NCBI GenBank assembly: GCA_028684915.1
Contig: JAQUEZ010000081.1
Span: 1 to 24,631, forward strand
Source of the DNA: Desulfobulbus sp.
GTDB lineage: Bacteria > Desulfobacterota > Desulfobulbia > Desulfobulbales > Desulfobulbaceae
Direction: 5' to 3'
Length of the DNA stretch: 24,631 nt
A program made the position numbers and the translations under genes. Below are positions 13,915-22,672 of the stretch, piece by piece. Numbering within the stretch: the first letter of the stretch is position 1; every line of letters starts with the position of its first letter. The notes under the pieces were generated by a model. It worked only from the letters and a program-made list of their open reading frames with translations, had not been told where the DNA came from and ran no database searches.

Positions 13915-15435
13915 TCAACGGCCCTTCTGCTTGATACGCTTGGCGGAAATGCTGTACTGCTTCATCTTGTCGTAGAGGGCGGTCTTGCCGATATTGAGAT
14001 GACCGGCGGCGGTGGCAACATTGCCGCTGTACTTATCTAACGCACGGCGGATAATGGTCGCCTCGAAATCGCCGACAATGGATTTAAGCGGCATCAGGCC
14101 AAGCTTCTCGTCAATATCAAAGGTGTCGCCACGCTGCTGTTCAATCATCCTCGGATCCTGATCAAAGAGGAGATCACTCTCGGTAATCATCTTGCCTTTG
14201 GCCATGAGCACGGCCCGCTGAATCAGGTTTTCCAACTCGCGAACATTACCCGGCCAGTCGTGCTCCAAGAGGCGATTGATAATCGATTTGGGCACAAAAT
14301 CGATTTCCTTCTTAAAGGCTTCCCGGTAGTGATTGACAAAGAAGGAGACCAACTCGACCACGTCTTCTTTGCGGTCGCGCAGCGGTGGAATATCGATATT
14401 GATGATATTGAGCCGGTAATAGAGATCCAAACGGAATTTTTTCTCTTTCACCGCCTGGGTCAGATCCACATTGGTCGCGGCAATGACCCGGACGTCGACC
14501 TTGAGCGGCTCGTTTCCGCCGACACGAATGACCTCGCCGTTCTGCAGGACCCGCAAAAGCGCGACCTGCATCCGCGGGCTGATATCGCCGATCTCATCAA
14601 GAAAAATAGTGCCGCCGTCCACCACCTCGAACTTACCGACTTTTCGCGCAGTTGCCCCGGTAAAAGCACCCTTCTCATACCCGAACAGATCCGCCTCGAG
14701 CAGGGAATCGTTGATGGCGTTGCAGTTGATTTTTAAAAACGGCTTATCGTCACGCGAGCTGGTGGCCTTGACCAAATTTGCGACCAGTTCCTTACCCGTG
14801 CCGGACTCTCCGGTGATAAGGATGGTCGCATCCGAACCGGACACTTGGTGGATCATCTCCCGCAACTCACGCATCTTGCGGCTTCGACCGACCATCTTGT
14901 CCGCCTGGTGATGATGACCGAGCTGACTTTTGAGGCTGTTAACTTGCCGCATCAGCTTGTTCCGCATCTCCTCGCTAGCCTGCAACTCACCTATCTTTTG
15001 CTGGAGAATGGTTTCGATGCTGGTATTGAACTGCAGCAACTCCTGTTCGAATTGTTTCCGCTCAGTGATATCGCGCATCACCAGCATGATCAACCGTTCA
15101 CCGGTATAGCCCACAAAGGGAACAGAGGAGTACTCCACCGGCGTACTATCGACCACGGTTTCGATAACTCTGGTTCGTTTTCCCTTCTTCTCTTTATCAC
15201 CGCTCACAAGGTTGTCGCGGCACTCTTGCCCGACAGTCGCCAGGCTCTCGGTAATCTTTTTGTTGCAGGGATAACCAAAGCAGGCTTTGGCGCTACGATT
15301 CATGTATTCAACAGCGCCATCATCACGGAGCAAAAAGACCATCTCCGGCATGGCATCAAGGAGCGTTCGCCAGTTGGTACTGAGGCGATCCACCTCCTCC
15401 TGCATGTTCGGTATGTTGAGTTCGCTATACGACAC
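13915..15435 (-). CDS. PAS-domain sigma-54-dependent transcriptional activator
   Basis: A 506-residue enhancer-binding protein that remodels sigma-54 RNA polymerase. Residues ~15-128 are a PAS sensor domain, ending in M-R-D-I-T-E-R-K. Residues ~128-172 look like a coiled coil. The AAA+ domain (~180-415) has Walker A G-E-S-G-T-G-K-E (209-216), the sigma-54 contact loop G-A-F-T-G-A (256-261) and Walker B G-G-T-I-F-L-D-E (274-281). The Fis-type helix-turn-helix is at ~460-497. There is no receiver domain, so it likely senses a cytosolic ligand or redox state directly. The GTG at 15435 gives the longest form; ATG at codon 11 is an alternative. Neither has a clear ribosome binding site. Repeats begin 23 bp upstream, so the promoter may lie within them. 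Target genes unknown. Confidence 0.93.
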   Translation of the reverse strand: MSYSELNIPNMQEEVDRLSTNWRTLLDAMPEMVFLLRDDGAVEYMNRSAKACFGYPCNKKITESLATVGQECRDNLVSGDKEKKGKRTRVIETVVDSTPVEYSSVPFVGYTGERLIMLVMRDITERKQFEQELLQFNTSIETILQQKIGELQASEEMRNKLMRQVNSLKSQLGHHHQADKMVGRSRKMRELREMIHQVSGSDATILITGESGTGKELVANLVKATSSRDDKPFLKINCNAINDSLLEADLFGYEKGAFTGATARKVGKFEVVDGGTIFLDEIGDISPRMQVALLRVLQNGEVIRVGGNEPLKVDVRVIAATNVDLTQAVKEKKFRLDLYYRLNIINIDIPPLRDRKEDVVELVSFFVNHYREAFKKEIDFVPKSIINRLLEHDWPGNVRELENLIQRAVLMAKGKMITESDLLFDQDPRMIEQQRGDTFDIDEKLGLMPLKSIVGDFEATIIRRALDKYSGNVATAAGHLNIGKTALYDKMKQYSISAKRIKQKGR

Positions 15436-15457
15436 GTAGTTACAATGAAGTTAAATG

Positions 15458-15559
15458 TGATGGCCTCGTAAAAAGTCAAAACCCGAGAGGTTGCGTATTA
15501 TAAATACAACAAGTTACGAAGCTCGGAACGTCGTTCTCAAGAGCTTTTACGAGAACGAC
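15458..15559 (+). repeat. ~102 bp relative of the 163 bp element, copy 2
   Basis: Begins TGATGGCCTCGTAAAAAGTC and ends with CGTTCTC-AAGAGCTTTTAC-GAGAACG, a terminal 7 bp hairpin whose loop carries TTTTAC. The 163 bp element starts only five bases later. Confidence 0.6.
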
Positions 15560-15564
15560 AAAAA

Positions 15565-15728
15565 TGATGGCGTCGTAAAAACTTCGATCTACTGCGTCGT
15601 AGCGTTTTTCCGGGCACTCGACATACCTGATGTATGCCTTCGCGCCGAAAAAAAAAACTACTCCTTGTCTATCTGTGTTTTTACTTAGCCATCTTTTAGC
15701 ATGTGACGGACTTTTTACGAGTCCATCA
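15565..15728 (+). mobile_element. 163 bp interspersed element, copy C (164 bp)
   Basis: TGATGGCGTCGTAAAAAC to AGTCCATCA, flanked by A runs on both sides that may hide a target duplication. The central hairpin has diverged (the right arm is an A-rich run), and the terminal hairpin has one mismatch (TGACGGACT). Bases 15729-15867 show no gene. Confidence 0.8.
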
Positions 15729-15867
15729 AAAATGAGTTGAAAATACACGTTCAAAAAGAGTAACACCCTTGCAAAGAGATTACAATTCCATTTCCGCTAT
15801 AGCGAAAAATAATACAAACAAACGCAACAAGGCTATGTTGTTCCATGAATTTCACACCTGAGCAAGA

Positions 15868-16989
<1,122 letters not shown>

Positions 16990-17037
16990 CTATGCTGAGA
17001 AAATACTGTACAAAATCAGTCACCAAGGTAATCGTCT

Positions 17038-18171
17038 ATGCACATCCGCGCCAGTCAATTTCCGGTAAATTTACTCTTTCTCCTGATACTACTCTGCACC
17101 TCTCCATCGATTTGCCGAGCTTTAACGCCCAATGAAATCCTGGTTATTGCCAACGTTCGCACCAACAACAGCCTCGCCCTGGCCCGCTATTATATGCAGC
17201 GACGAGGTATTCCCGACGATCATTTAGTGAGGATCAGCGTTACAGGGGAAGAACACTGCTCACGGCAGGAGTTCACCCAAAGCATCCTCAAACCTGTCCG
17301 TCTAGCACTGGCCGAGTTGGATCCGAAGCATCGTATCCGCTGCCTGGTTACCATGTACGGCGTGCCACTGGCCATTGAGCCAGAGCCGCCCCCGTACAGT
17401 GCGCCCCAACAAAAACAACCGGAGAAAATGGACAACCGGGCCGCGGTCGACTCGGATCTTGCCCTGGTGCTCACCAAAAACTACCCGCTCGAGGGGTGGC
17501 TACCCAACCCCTATTTCCTCGGATTCCAACACCAGCAAACCCTGCTGAAAAAAGACAAAGTACTTATGGTTAGCCGCTTGGATGGCCCGGATCCGGGCAC
17601 GGTTCGGCGCATCATTGACGATGCTATTGCCACCGAAAAAAAAGGGTTGCAGGGCCAGGCCTATTTTGATGCCCGCTGGCCCCTGCCCCAGGCGCAGAAC
17701 CTGAGCGGCTATGCCCTATATGATGCCTCAATCCATAAGGCTGCGGAAAAAATCAGCAAAGGCGAGCAGATGATTGTCCATCTGGATCAACAACCCGAAC
17801 TCTTCCAGCCCGGATCCTGCCCACAGGCGGCTCTCTACTGCGGCTGGTACAGCCTGGCACACTATGTCGATGCCTTTACCTGGGTGCGCGGTGCCATCGG
17901 TTACCACATCGCTAGCGCCGAATGCACCACCTTGAAACGGGAAGGCTCGCAGGTCTGGTGCAAACGGATGCTGGAACGCGGCATTACCGCCACTATCGGC
18001 CCGGTGTACGAACCCTATGTGCAGGCGTTTCCCCTGCCGGAACTTTTTTTCTCTACCCTGACCGAGGGGTACCTCAGCCTGGGCGAAACCTACCTCATCA
18101 CCCTACCCTTTCTCTCCTGGCAGATGGTCCTAATCGGCGATCCGCTCTACCAACCCTTCAAACAGCAGTAG
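17038..18171 (+). CDS. TIGR03790-family secreted protein of unknown function
   Basis: A 377-residue protein. Residues 1-28 are a signal peptide with a hydrophobic core and a cleavage site likely near C-R-A-L. The mature part has family-typical stretches: P-N-E-I-L-V-I-A-N (31-39), N-S-L-A-L-A-R-Y-Y (44-52), L-V-T-M-Y-G-V-P-L (103-111), V-D-S-D-L-A-L (138-144), and a C-terminal G-D-P-L-Y-x-P-F, with full length for the family. The ATG at 17038 is preceded by AAGG at suitable distance. The family is widespread in deltaproteobacteria and has no established role; the protein is probably periplasmic or outer-membrane-associated. It is followed on the same strand by an AmpG-like permease, with a repeat element in between. 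Confidence 0.88.
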   Translation: MHIRASQFPVNLLFLLILLCTSPSICRALTPNEILVIANVRTNNSLALARYYMQRRGIPDDHLVRISVTGEEHCSRQEFTQSILKPVRLALAELDPKHRIRCLVTMYGVPLAIEPEPPPYSAPQQKQPEKMDNRAAVDSDLALVLTKNYPLEGWLPNPYFLGFQHQQTLLKKDKVLMVSRLDGPDPGTVRRIIDDAIATEKKGLQGQAYFDARWPLPQAQNLSGYALYDASIHKAAEKISKGEQMIVHLDQQPELFQPGSCPQAALYCGWYSLAHYVDAFTWVRGAIGYHIASAECTTLKREGSQVWCKRMLERGITATIGPVYEPYVQAFPLPELFFSTLTEGYLSLGETYLITLPFLSWQMVLIGDPLYQPFKQQ

Positions 18172-18229
18172 CCCGAAAAGGCGCTACGCTTTCCCAATAG
18201 ATGTGGTAAAAAGGTGCATTGTTCAAGAT

Positions 18230-18392
18230 TGATGGCGTCGTAAAAATTTCGATCTCCTGCGACGCAACGTTTTTCCCGACGCACGACATACCTACTTTAT
18301 GCCTTCGATCTGGGAAAAACGCTGTGCCTTGTATATCTGTATTTTTACTTAGCCATCTCTTAAACTGTGATGGACTTTTTACGAGGCCGTCA
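18230..18392 (+). mobile_element. 163 bp interspersed element, copy D
   Basis: TGATGGCGTCGTAAAAAT to AGGCCGTCA, 163 bp. It is the most diverged full copy (CTACTTTATG replaces CTGATGTATG). The terminal hairpin has a wobble and a mismatch. No clear target duplication is visible. It lies between the TIGR03790 gene and the ampG-like gene, ending 38 bp before the latter's ATG. Confidence 0.78.
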
Positions 18393-18430
18393 AAATTCCT
18401 TTTTTCTCGCCCAACCTTCCCTGGAAACAT

Positions 18431-19660
18431 ATGAAGCAAACTTTTTGGCACCAATTTCTCTCCCCACGGATGCTGGTGTCCTTTCTCATGGGGTTTTCCT
18501 GCGGCGTCCCCCTGCTGCTCACCTCCTCCGTGCTCCAGGCCTGGATGACCGAACAACAGGTCGACCTCTCGGTCATCGGCCTCTACTCCTTGGTGGGGCT
18601 TCCCTACACCTTAAAATTTCTTTGGGCGCCGGTCTTTGATCGCTTCACCCTCCCGCTTTTCGGGCGCAGACGCGGCTGGATGCTTGTCCTCCAATTGCTG
18701 TTGATCATCGCCCTGGCCGGACTCGGCCTGACCGACCCCGGACAAACCCCATGGATGGTGGCACTGGCGGCTTTTCTGGTTACTTTTCTTTCCGCCTCCC
18801 AGGATATCGTGATTGATGCCTACCGGCGGGAGGACCTCAGTGACAACCAGCTTGGCCTAGGCAGTTCCTTCTATGTCAACGGTTACCGGTTGGGCATGCT
18901 CCTGGCTGGCAGCGGCGGCCTGATCTTTGCCGACCACATGGCCTTTTCCCAGGTCTATCTCCTGATGGCGGGCACCCTCCTGGTCGGTGTCTTCACCACC
19001 CTTTTCTGCCGGGAACCAGAGCTGAGTAGCGGCACACCCAAAAATTTCACCGAGGCGGTCTGGGAACCCTTTGCCGAATATTTCAGCCGGGATCGTGCCC
19101 TGCTCTTATTACTGTTCATCCTTCTCTACAAACTCGGCGACCAGATGGCCTCCACCCTGACCACTCCCTTTTATTTGGAACTTGGTTTCAGCAAGACCCA
19201 AATAGGCGCGGTGGCCAAACTGTTCGGTTTCTGGTCCGCCATTGCCGGCGGGCTGATCGGCGGCACCATCCTCTTACGCATCGGCATCATTCGCAGCCTG
19301 TGGATCTTCGGCATCCTCCAGGCGGCAGCCATTCTCAGTTTTACCGTGCTCGCCTTGATGGGCAACTCCCTGGTCGGCTTGGCGGTGGCGATCACGCTCG
19401 AACAACTCACCAGCGGCATGGGGACCAGCGCCTACGTGGCCTACATGGCCTCACTCACCAACAAACGGTTCACCGCTACCCAGTACGCGCTGCTCTCCAG
19501 TTGCATGGGGATTCCCCGGGTCATCATTGCCGCGCCTGCGGGTTGGGTGGCCGAGCACACCGGTTGGCCCCTGTTTTTTATTGGCTGCACAATAGCCGCC
19601 ATCCCAGGATTGCTGCTCCTGCCCATGGTGGGCGCACAATACCGCCAGGATGCGCAATAA
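18431..19660 (+). CDS. ampG: AmpG-like muropeptide permease (MFS)
   Basis: A 409-residue inner-membrane transporter of the major facilitator superfamily with about 12 hydrophobic segments. The N-terminal pattern matches AmpG closely: P-R-M-L-V-S-F-L-M-G-F-S-C-G-V-P-L, then L-Q-A-W-M-T, S-L-V-G-L-P-Y-T-L-K-F-L-W-A-P and D-R-F. S-A-S-Q-D-I-V-I-D-A-Y-R (121-132) is also characteristic. AmpG imports GlcNAc-anhydroMurNAc peptides released during peptidoglycan turnover, using the proton gradient. Length is nearer to short AmpG variants without the extra C-terminal helices. The ribosome binding site is weak (TGGAA). Because a repeat element ends 38 bp upstream, the promoter lies inside the element or the gene is read from the TIGR03790 gene. 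Confidence 0.88.
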   Translation: MKQTFWHQFLSPRMLVSFLMGFSCGVPLLLTSSVLQAWMTEQQVDLSVIGLYSLVGLPYTLKFLWAPVFDRFTLPLFGRRRGWMLVLQLLLIIALAGLGLTDPGQTPWMVALAAFLVTFLSASQDIVIDAYRREDLSDNQLGLGSSFYVNGYRLGMLLAGSGGLIFADHMAFSQVYLLMAGTLLVGVFTTLFCREPELSSGTPKNFTEAVWEPFAEYFSRDRALLLLLFILLYKLGDQMASTLTTPFYLELGFSKTQIGAVAKLFGFWSAIAGGLIGGTILLRIGIIRSLWIFGILQAAAILSFTVLALMGNSLVGLAVAITLEQLTSGMGTSAYVAYMASLTNKRFTATQYALLSSCMGIPRVIIAAPAGWVAEHTGWPLFFIGCTIAAIPGLLLLPMVGAQYRQDAQ

Positions 19661-19969
19661 AGTTTTGAGTTCTGGCACGGTTGTAGTACATTAGGCCTTT
19701 ACCTGAATCCGTGATGACAGGAGAGGAGAAAAGGGTTCATCTGTTGTACCTGCATGATGCTATCGACGCGTGCCCTCTCTCTTTCCTCTTCCCTGCCACC
19801 TTTCAGGGCGTCCGTCCGCATGCCATTTCCGCTGGCTGTAACTGATCGATAAAAAAATAATGTAATCGCTCAGTTACACGCAATGAAACCAACGCCTCGA
19901 CGACCGCTCACGGCTTCGGGCTTCACCCAAAAAGCTCAAAAGGTTGTTTCAACCCCTTCGGAAAAACAG
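19661..19969. other. Intergenic region ampG-cysS
   Basis: A purine-rich stretch (GAGAGGAGAAAAGGG, near 19720-19735) followed by a pyrimidine-rich one (CCCTCTCTCTTTCC, near 19773) could pair imperfectly. A strong hairpin sits at 19838-19877. No convincing gene. The in-frame ATG at 19883 would add 29 unconserved residues to CysS. Confidence 0.5.
19838..19877 (+). promoter_or_regulatory. Hairpin in the cysS leader
   Basis: GTAACTGA-t-CGAT (19838-19850) pairs with ATCG-c-TCAGTTAC (19865-19877), 12 pairs with one mismatch around an A-rich 14 base loop. It may be a leader structure, a protein-binding site or a weak terminator. Confidence 0.35.
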
Positions 19970-21433
19970 ATGCCGATCACAATTTACAATACCCTAAGCC
20001 GTAAAAAGGAACCGCTGCGCCCGCTTGAAGAGGGCCATGTTAAACTCTATGTCTGCGGAATCACCTCCTACGACTATTGTCATATCGGTCACGCCCGCTC
20101 CGCGCTTGTCTTTGACATGGTGGTCCGCTATATGCGCCACCGGGGCTACAAGGTGACCTTTGTCCGTAATTTTACCGATATTGATGACAAAATCATTAAA
20201 CGGGCCAACGAACAGGGGATTGACAGCGCCACCCTGGCGCTTAGGTTCATCAACGAATTCTACACCGATATGGATGCCCTAGGCACCCTGCGGCCCGATC
20301 TCGAGCCCAAGGCCACCGAACATATCCCGGAAATGATCGGCCTTATCCAGGAACTGGTCGATAAGGGCATGGCCTACCCGGCTGACGGCGACGTCTATTT
20401 TCGGGTGGAACAGTTCGACGGCTACGGACAACTCTCTGGTCGTGGCCTGGCCGATATGCAGGCCGGAGCCCGGGTCGAGGTCAACGATCGCAAGCAACAT
20501 CCCATGGATTTTGTCCTCTGGAAAGGGGCCAAACCGGGCGAGCCCAAATGGCCAAGCCCCTGGGGCGATGGTCGGCCTGGCTGGCATATCGAATGCTCGG
20601 CAATGAGCCGCAAATATTTGGGCGATACCTTTGACATTCACGGCGGTGGCAAGGATCTGGTCTTTCCCCACCATGAAAACGAAATCGCCCAGAGCTGCGG
20701 TTCTTCCGGCAAACCCTTTGCCAAAATGTGGATGCACCATGGCTTTGTCACCATCAAGGACGAAAAGATGTCCAAATCCCTGGGTAACTTTCTCACTATC
20801 CGCGATGTGCTCAAACAGTACGAACCCGAGGTACTGCGGTTGTTCATCTTTTCCACCCAATACCGCAACCCGCTGGATTTCACCGAAAACGCCCTGCAGG
20901 ATGCGGTGAGTGGCCTTGCCCGGATGTACGAATGTTTGGCCAAGGTCGACGAGTTGCAGGTGGCTGGCGGCGCTGAAGACACGGTGATTACCGATAAGGA
21001 CCGCCAGGATCTGGACTCACTGACCGAACGGTTCCATAAGGCCATGGACAACGATTTCAACACCGCCCAGGCCCTAGCGCATCTCTTTGATACCATCAAA
21101 AGTATCAATAAGGTGCTGCGGGTGCTTCCGGAGCAACCGGCCGAGGCGGATATAGCCGCACTCAAGAACACCGCCGCGACCTTCCGTGAACTGGCCGGAG
21201 TCCTTGGCCTGGTGCAGCAAAACCCCGCCGAGGTGGTGGCGAAAAATAAGGCCAAGGTCCTGGCGGACATTGATTTGAGCGAAGTAGAGATTGCTTCTCT
21301 GATCGAAAAACGAAACCAGGCTCGGGCTGACAAGGATTGGGCAGCATCCGATGCAGTGCGCGATCAACTGCTGGCGCACAAAATCGTGCTCAAGGATGGG
21401 CCCGAAGGCACTGTCTGGGAAGTGAAGAAATAG
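19970..21433 (+). CDS. cysS: Cysteinyl-tRNA synthetase
   Basis: Class I aminoacyl-tRNA synthetase that charges tRNA-Cys. From ATG 19970 it is 487 residues and begins M-P-I-T-I-Y-N-T-L-S-R-K-K-E, the usual CysS start. The frame extends to ATG 19883, but those 29 residues are not family-like. Seen directly: zinc ligands Cys29, Cys209, His234 and Glu238; H-I-G-H at 38-41; K-M-S-K-S at 266-270; and the G-W-H-I-E-C-S motif. The Shine-Dalgarno sequence is weak for both starts, and a small GGTTG-TTT-CAACC hairpin lies just upstream of 19970. The MEMO-like gene follows after 42 bp and is probably co-transcribed. Confidence 0.95.
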   Translation: MPITIYNTLSRKKEPLRPLEEGHVKLYVCGITSYDYCHIGHARSALVFDMVVRYMRHRGYKVTFVRNFTDIDDKIIKRANEQGIDSATLALRFINEFYTDMDALGTLRPDLEPKATEHIPEMIGLIQELVDKGMAYPADGDVYFRVEQFDGYGQLSGRGLADMQAGARVEVNDRKQHPMDFVLWKGAKPGEPKWPSPWGDGRPGWHIECSAMSRKYLGDTFDIHGGGKDLVFPHHENEIAQSCGSSGKPFAKMWMHHGFVTIKDEKMSKSLGNFLTIRDVLKQYEPEVLRLFIFSTQYRNPLDFTENALQDAVSGLARMYECLAKVDELQVAGGAEDTVITDKDRQDLDSLTERFHKAMDNDFNTAQALAHLFDTIKSINKVLRVLPEQPAEADIAALKNTAATFRELAGVLGLVQQNPAEVVAKNKAKVLADIDLSEVEIASLIEKRNQARADKDWAASDAVRDQLLAHKIVLKDGPEGTVWEVKK

Positions 21434-21475
21434 CTGACTGCAGCCTAAGACTGCAAGAAAGAGAGGGAGAACATT

Positions 21476-22282
21476 ATGACCAGGATGCCTGCAGTTGCTG
21501 ATCGTTTTTATCCCGGAACGCCTGCAGGATTGCGCCGCAGCGTCGCCGAGTTGATTCCGGATGTTTCGGATTCGGCCAAGCGGGAGGCCCTGGCCGTGGT
21601 TATGCCCCATGCCGGGTATGTTTATTCGGGTGCCACCGCCGGGGCGACCATCGCAGGAGTTCGGGTGCCGGAAACAGTGCTGATCATGGGGCCTAATCAC
21701 CATGGGCGCGGCCAGGCTCTTGCCCTTGGCCGCGAGGATTGGCAAATGCCCATGGGCACCGTCCCCATCGACCAACAGCTGGCTGAGGCCATTCTTCAGT
21801 CCTCCTCCCTCATTAAGACCGATGAGGAGGCTCATCTCGATGAACACTCCCTGGAGGTACAGGTCCCCTTTCTGCAACAAGTGCAGCCGGCATTACGCAT
21901 CGTGCCCCTGGTTGTTTCCGCGATTTCCTATGAGGCCTGCCAACAGGTAGCCCGTGAGTTGGCCGTTGCCATCGGCACCCTGCGCAGACCAGTGCTGATG
22001 CTGGCCTCCACCGATATGAGCCATTACGAGTCCCGCCAGCAAGCCAGCCGCAAGGACCAAATGGCAATCGAGCGCATCCTCGCCATGGATCCACAGGGAT
22101 TATACACGACCGTGGTCGGCCAGCGAATTTCGATGTGCGGTATCATGCCCACCACCATCGCCCTGTTGGCGGCACAGGAGTTGGGAGCCACCAAGGCGGA
22201 GTTGGTGCGCTATACCGATTCCGGCGAAGCGAGTGGAGACACCAGCCAGGTAGTCGGCTATGCCGGGCTGATCATTTCCTGA
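21476..22282 (+). CDS. amrB: MEMO1-family protein (AmmeMemoRadiSam system protein B)
   Basis: A 268-residue LigB/extradiol-dioxygenase-fold protein of the MEMO family. Conserved putative metal-site residues are visible: His45 in M-P-H-A-G-Y-V-Y-S-G, His75-His76 in G-P-N-H-H-G, His124 and Glu127 in E-H-S-L-E-V-Q-V-P-F, Asp180 and His183 in S-T-D-M-S-H-Y, and Cys221 in C-G-I-M-P. In many bacteria and archaea it is encoded with an AMMECR1-domain protein and a radical SAM enzyme; neither is in this window. GAGGGAGA about ten bases before ATG 21476 is a good ribosome binding site. It lies 42 bp after cysS and a tRNA gene follows downstream. Human MEMO1 binds copper or iron; the bacterial role is unsettled. 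Confidence 0.92.
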   Translation: MTRMPAVADRFYPGTPAGLRRSVAELIPDVSDSAKREALAVVMPHAGYVYSGATAGATIAGVRVPETVLIMGPNHHGRGQALALGREDWQMPMGTVPIDQQLAEAILQSSSLIKTDEEAHLDEHSLEVQVPFLQQVQPALRIVPLVVSAISYEACQQVARELAVAIGTLRRPVLMLASTDMSHYESRQQASRKDQMAIERILAMDPQGLYTTVVGQRISMCGIMPTTIALLAAQELGATKAELVRYTDSGEASGDTSQVVGYAGLIIS

Positions 22283-22337
22283 AGGGCAAGGAGGCCCCCC
22301 CTGTGCAAACAGAGCTGAAGAGAAGCTAGATTTTCTC

Positions 22338-22366
22338 TTGACAATCGAGGCCAATTCATCTATTTT
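22338..22366 (+). promoter_or_regulatory. Sigma-70 promoter of the tRNA-Gln gene
   Basis: Consensus TTGACA (22338-22343), a 17 bp spacer, then TATTTT (22361-22366). The expected transcription start (about 22373) leaves a short leader before the mature tRNA at 22388. Confidence 0.8.
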
Positions 22367-22387
22367 GGCCCGCATCTTCCCGCCTGC

Positions 22388-22461
22388 TGGGGGATGGTCT
22401 AACGGCAAGACAGCGGACTCTGACTCCGCTTATCGGGGTTCGAATCCCTGTCCCCCAGCCA
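22388..22461 (+). tRNA. glnT-like: tRNA-Gln (anticodon CUG)
   Basis: A complete 74 base cloverleaf including encoded CCA. The acceptor stem TGGGGGA pairs with TCCCCCA, giving the U1-A72 pair typical of glutamine tRNAs, and the discriminator is G73. The anticodon arm GCGGA-CTCTGAC-TCCGC presents CTG. The T arm contains GTTCGAATC. It has its own promoter and terminator, so it is a single-gene unit. Confidence 0.97.
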
Positions 22462-22472
22462 CTGAATACGAC

Positions 22473-22509
22473 AAGCGCTTAAAGCTGCAAAGCTTTAAGC
22501 GCTTTTTTT
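22473..22509 (+). terminator. Intrinsic terminator of tRNA-Gln
   Basis: A perfect 14 bp stem, AAGCGCTTAAAGCT with AGCTTTAAGCGCTT around GCAA, followed by a T run to 22509. Confidence 0.92.
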
Positions 22510-22570
22510 ATGCCGATAAGAATGTACAGGCCTCGTGCAAATGACGGAGGTCAGTCCCATTCAAGCCTCT

Positions 22571-22604
22571 GCAAAAAAGATGAACATCGCGTAATCTTTT
22601 TTGC
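22571..22604 (-). terminator. Terminator-like inverted repeat after the C69 peptidase gene
   Basis: A perfect 11 bp inverted repeat GCAAAAAAGAT / ATCTTTTTTGC with a 12 base loop, 69 bp past the minus-strand peptidase stop. The T run is inside the stem and works in both directions. Confidence 0.6.
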
Positions 22605-22672
22605 CTTGATCCTGTTCGCGCCCCACCTTACCTTTCTTTGTCCACCCGGGGCTGAAGAATACACCGGTGCCC

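Noticed and set aside
14260..15471. Open frames antisense to the sigma-54 regulator
   Set aside because: They mirror the AAA+ and PAS coding sequence and have no ribosome binding sites.
16990..17030. LexA-like box between mutY and the TIGR03790 gene
   Set aside because: ACTG-TACAAAAT-CAGT is symmetrical but does not match CTGT-N8-ACAG; too weak to call.
19883..19969. 29-codon extension of cysS
   Set aside because: Not conserved, no Shine-Dalgarno sequence, while CysS proteins start at the M-P-I-T-I-Y-N-T position.
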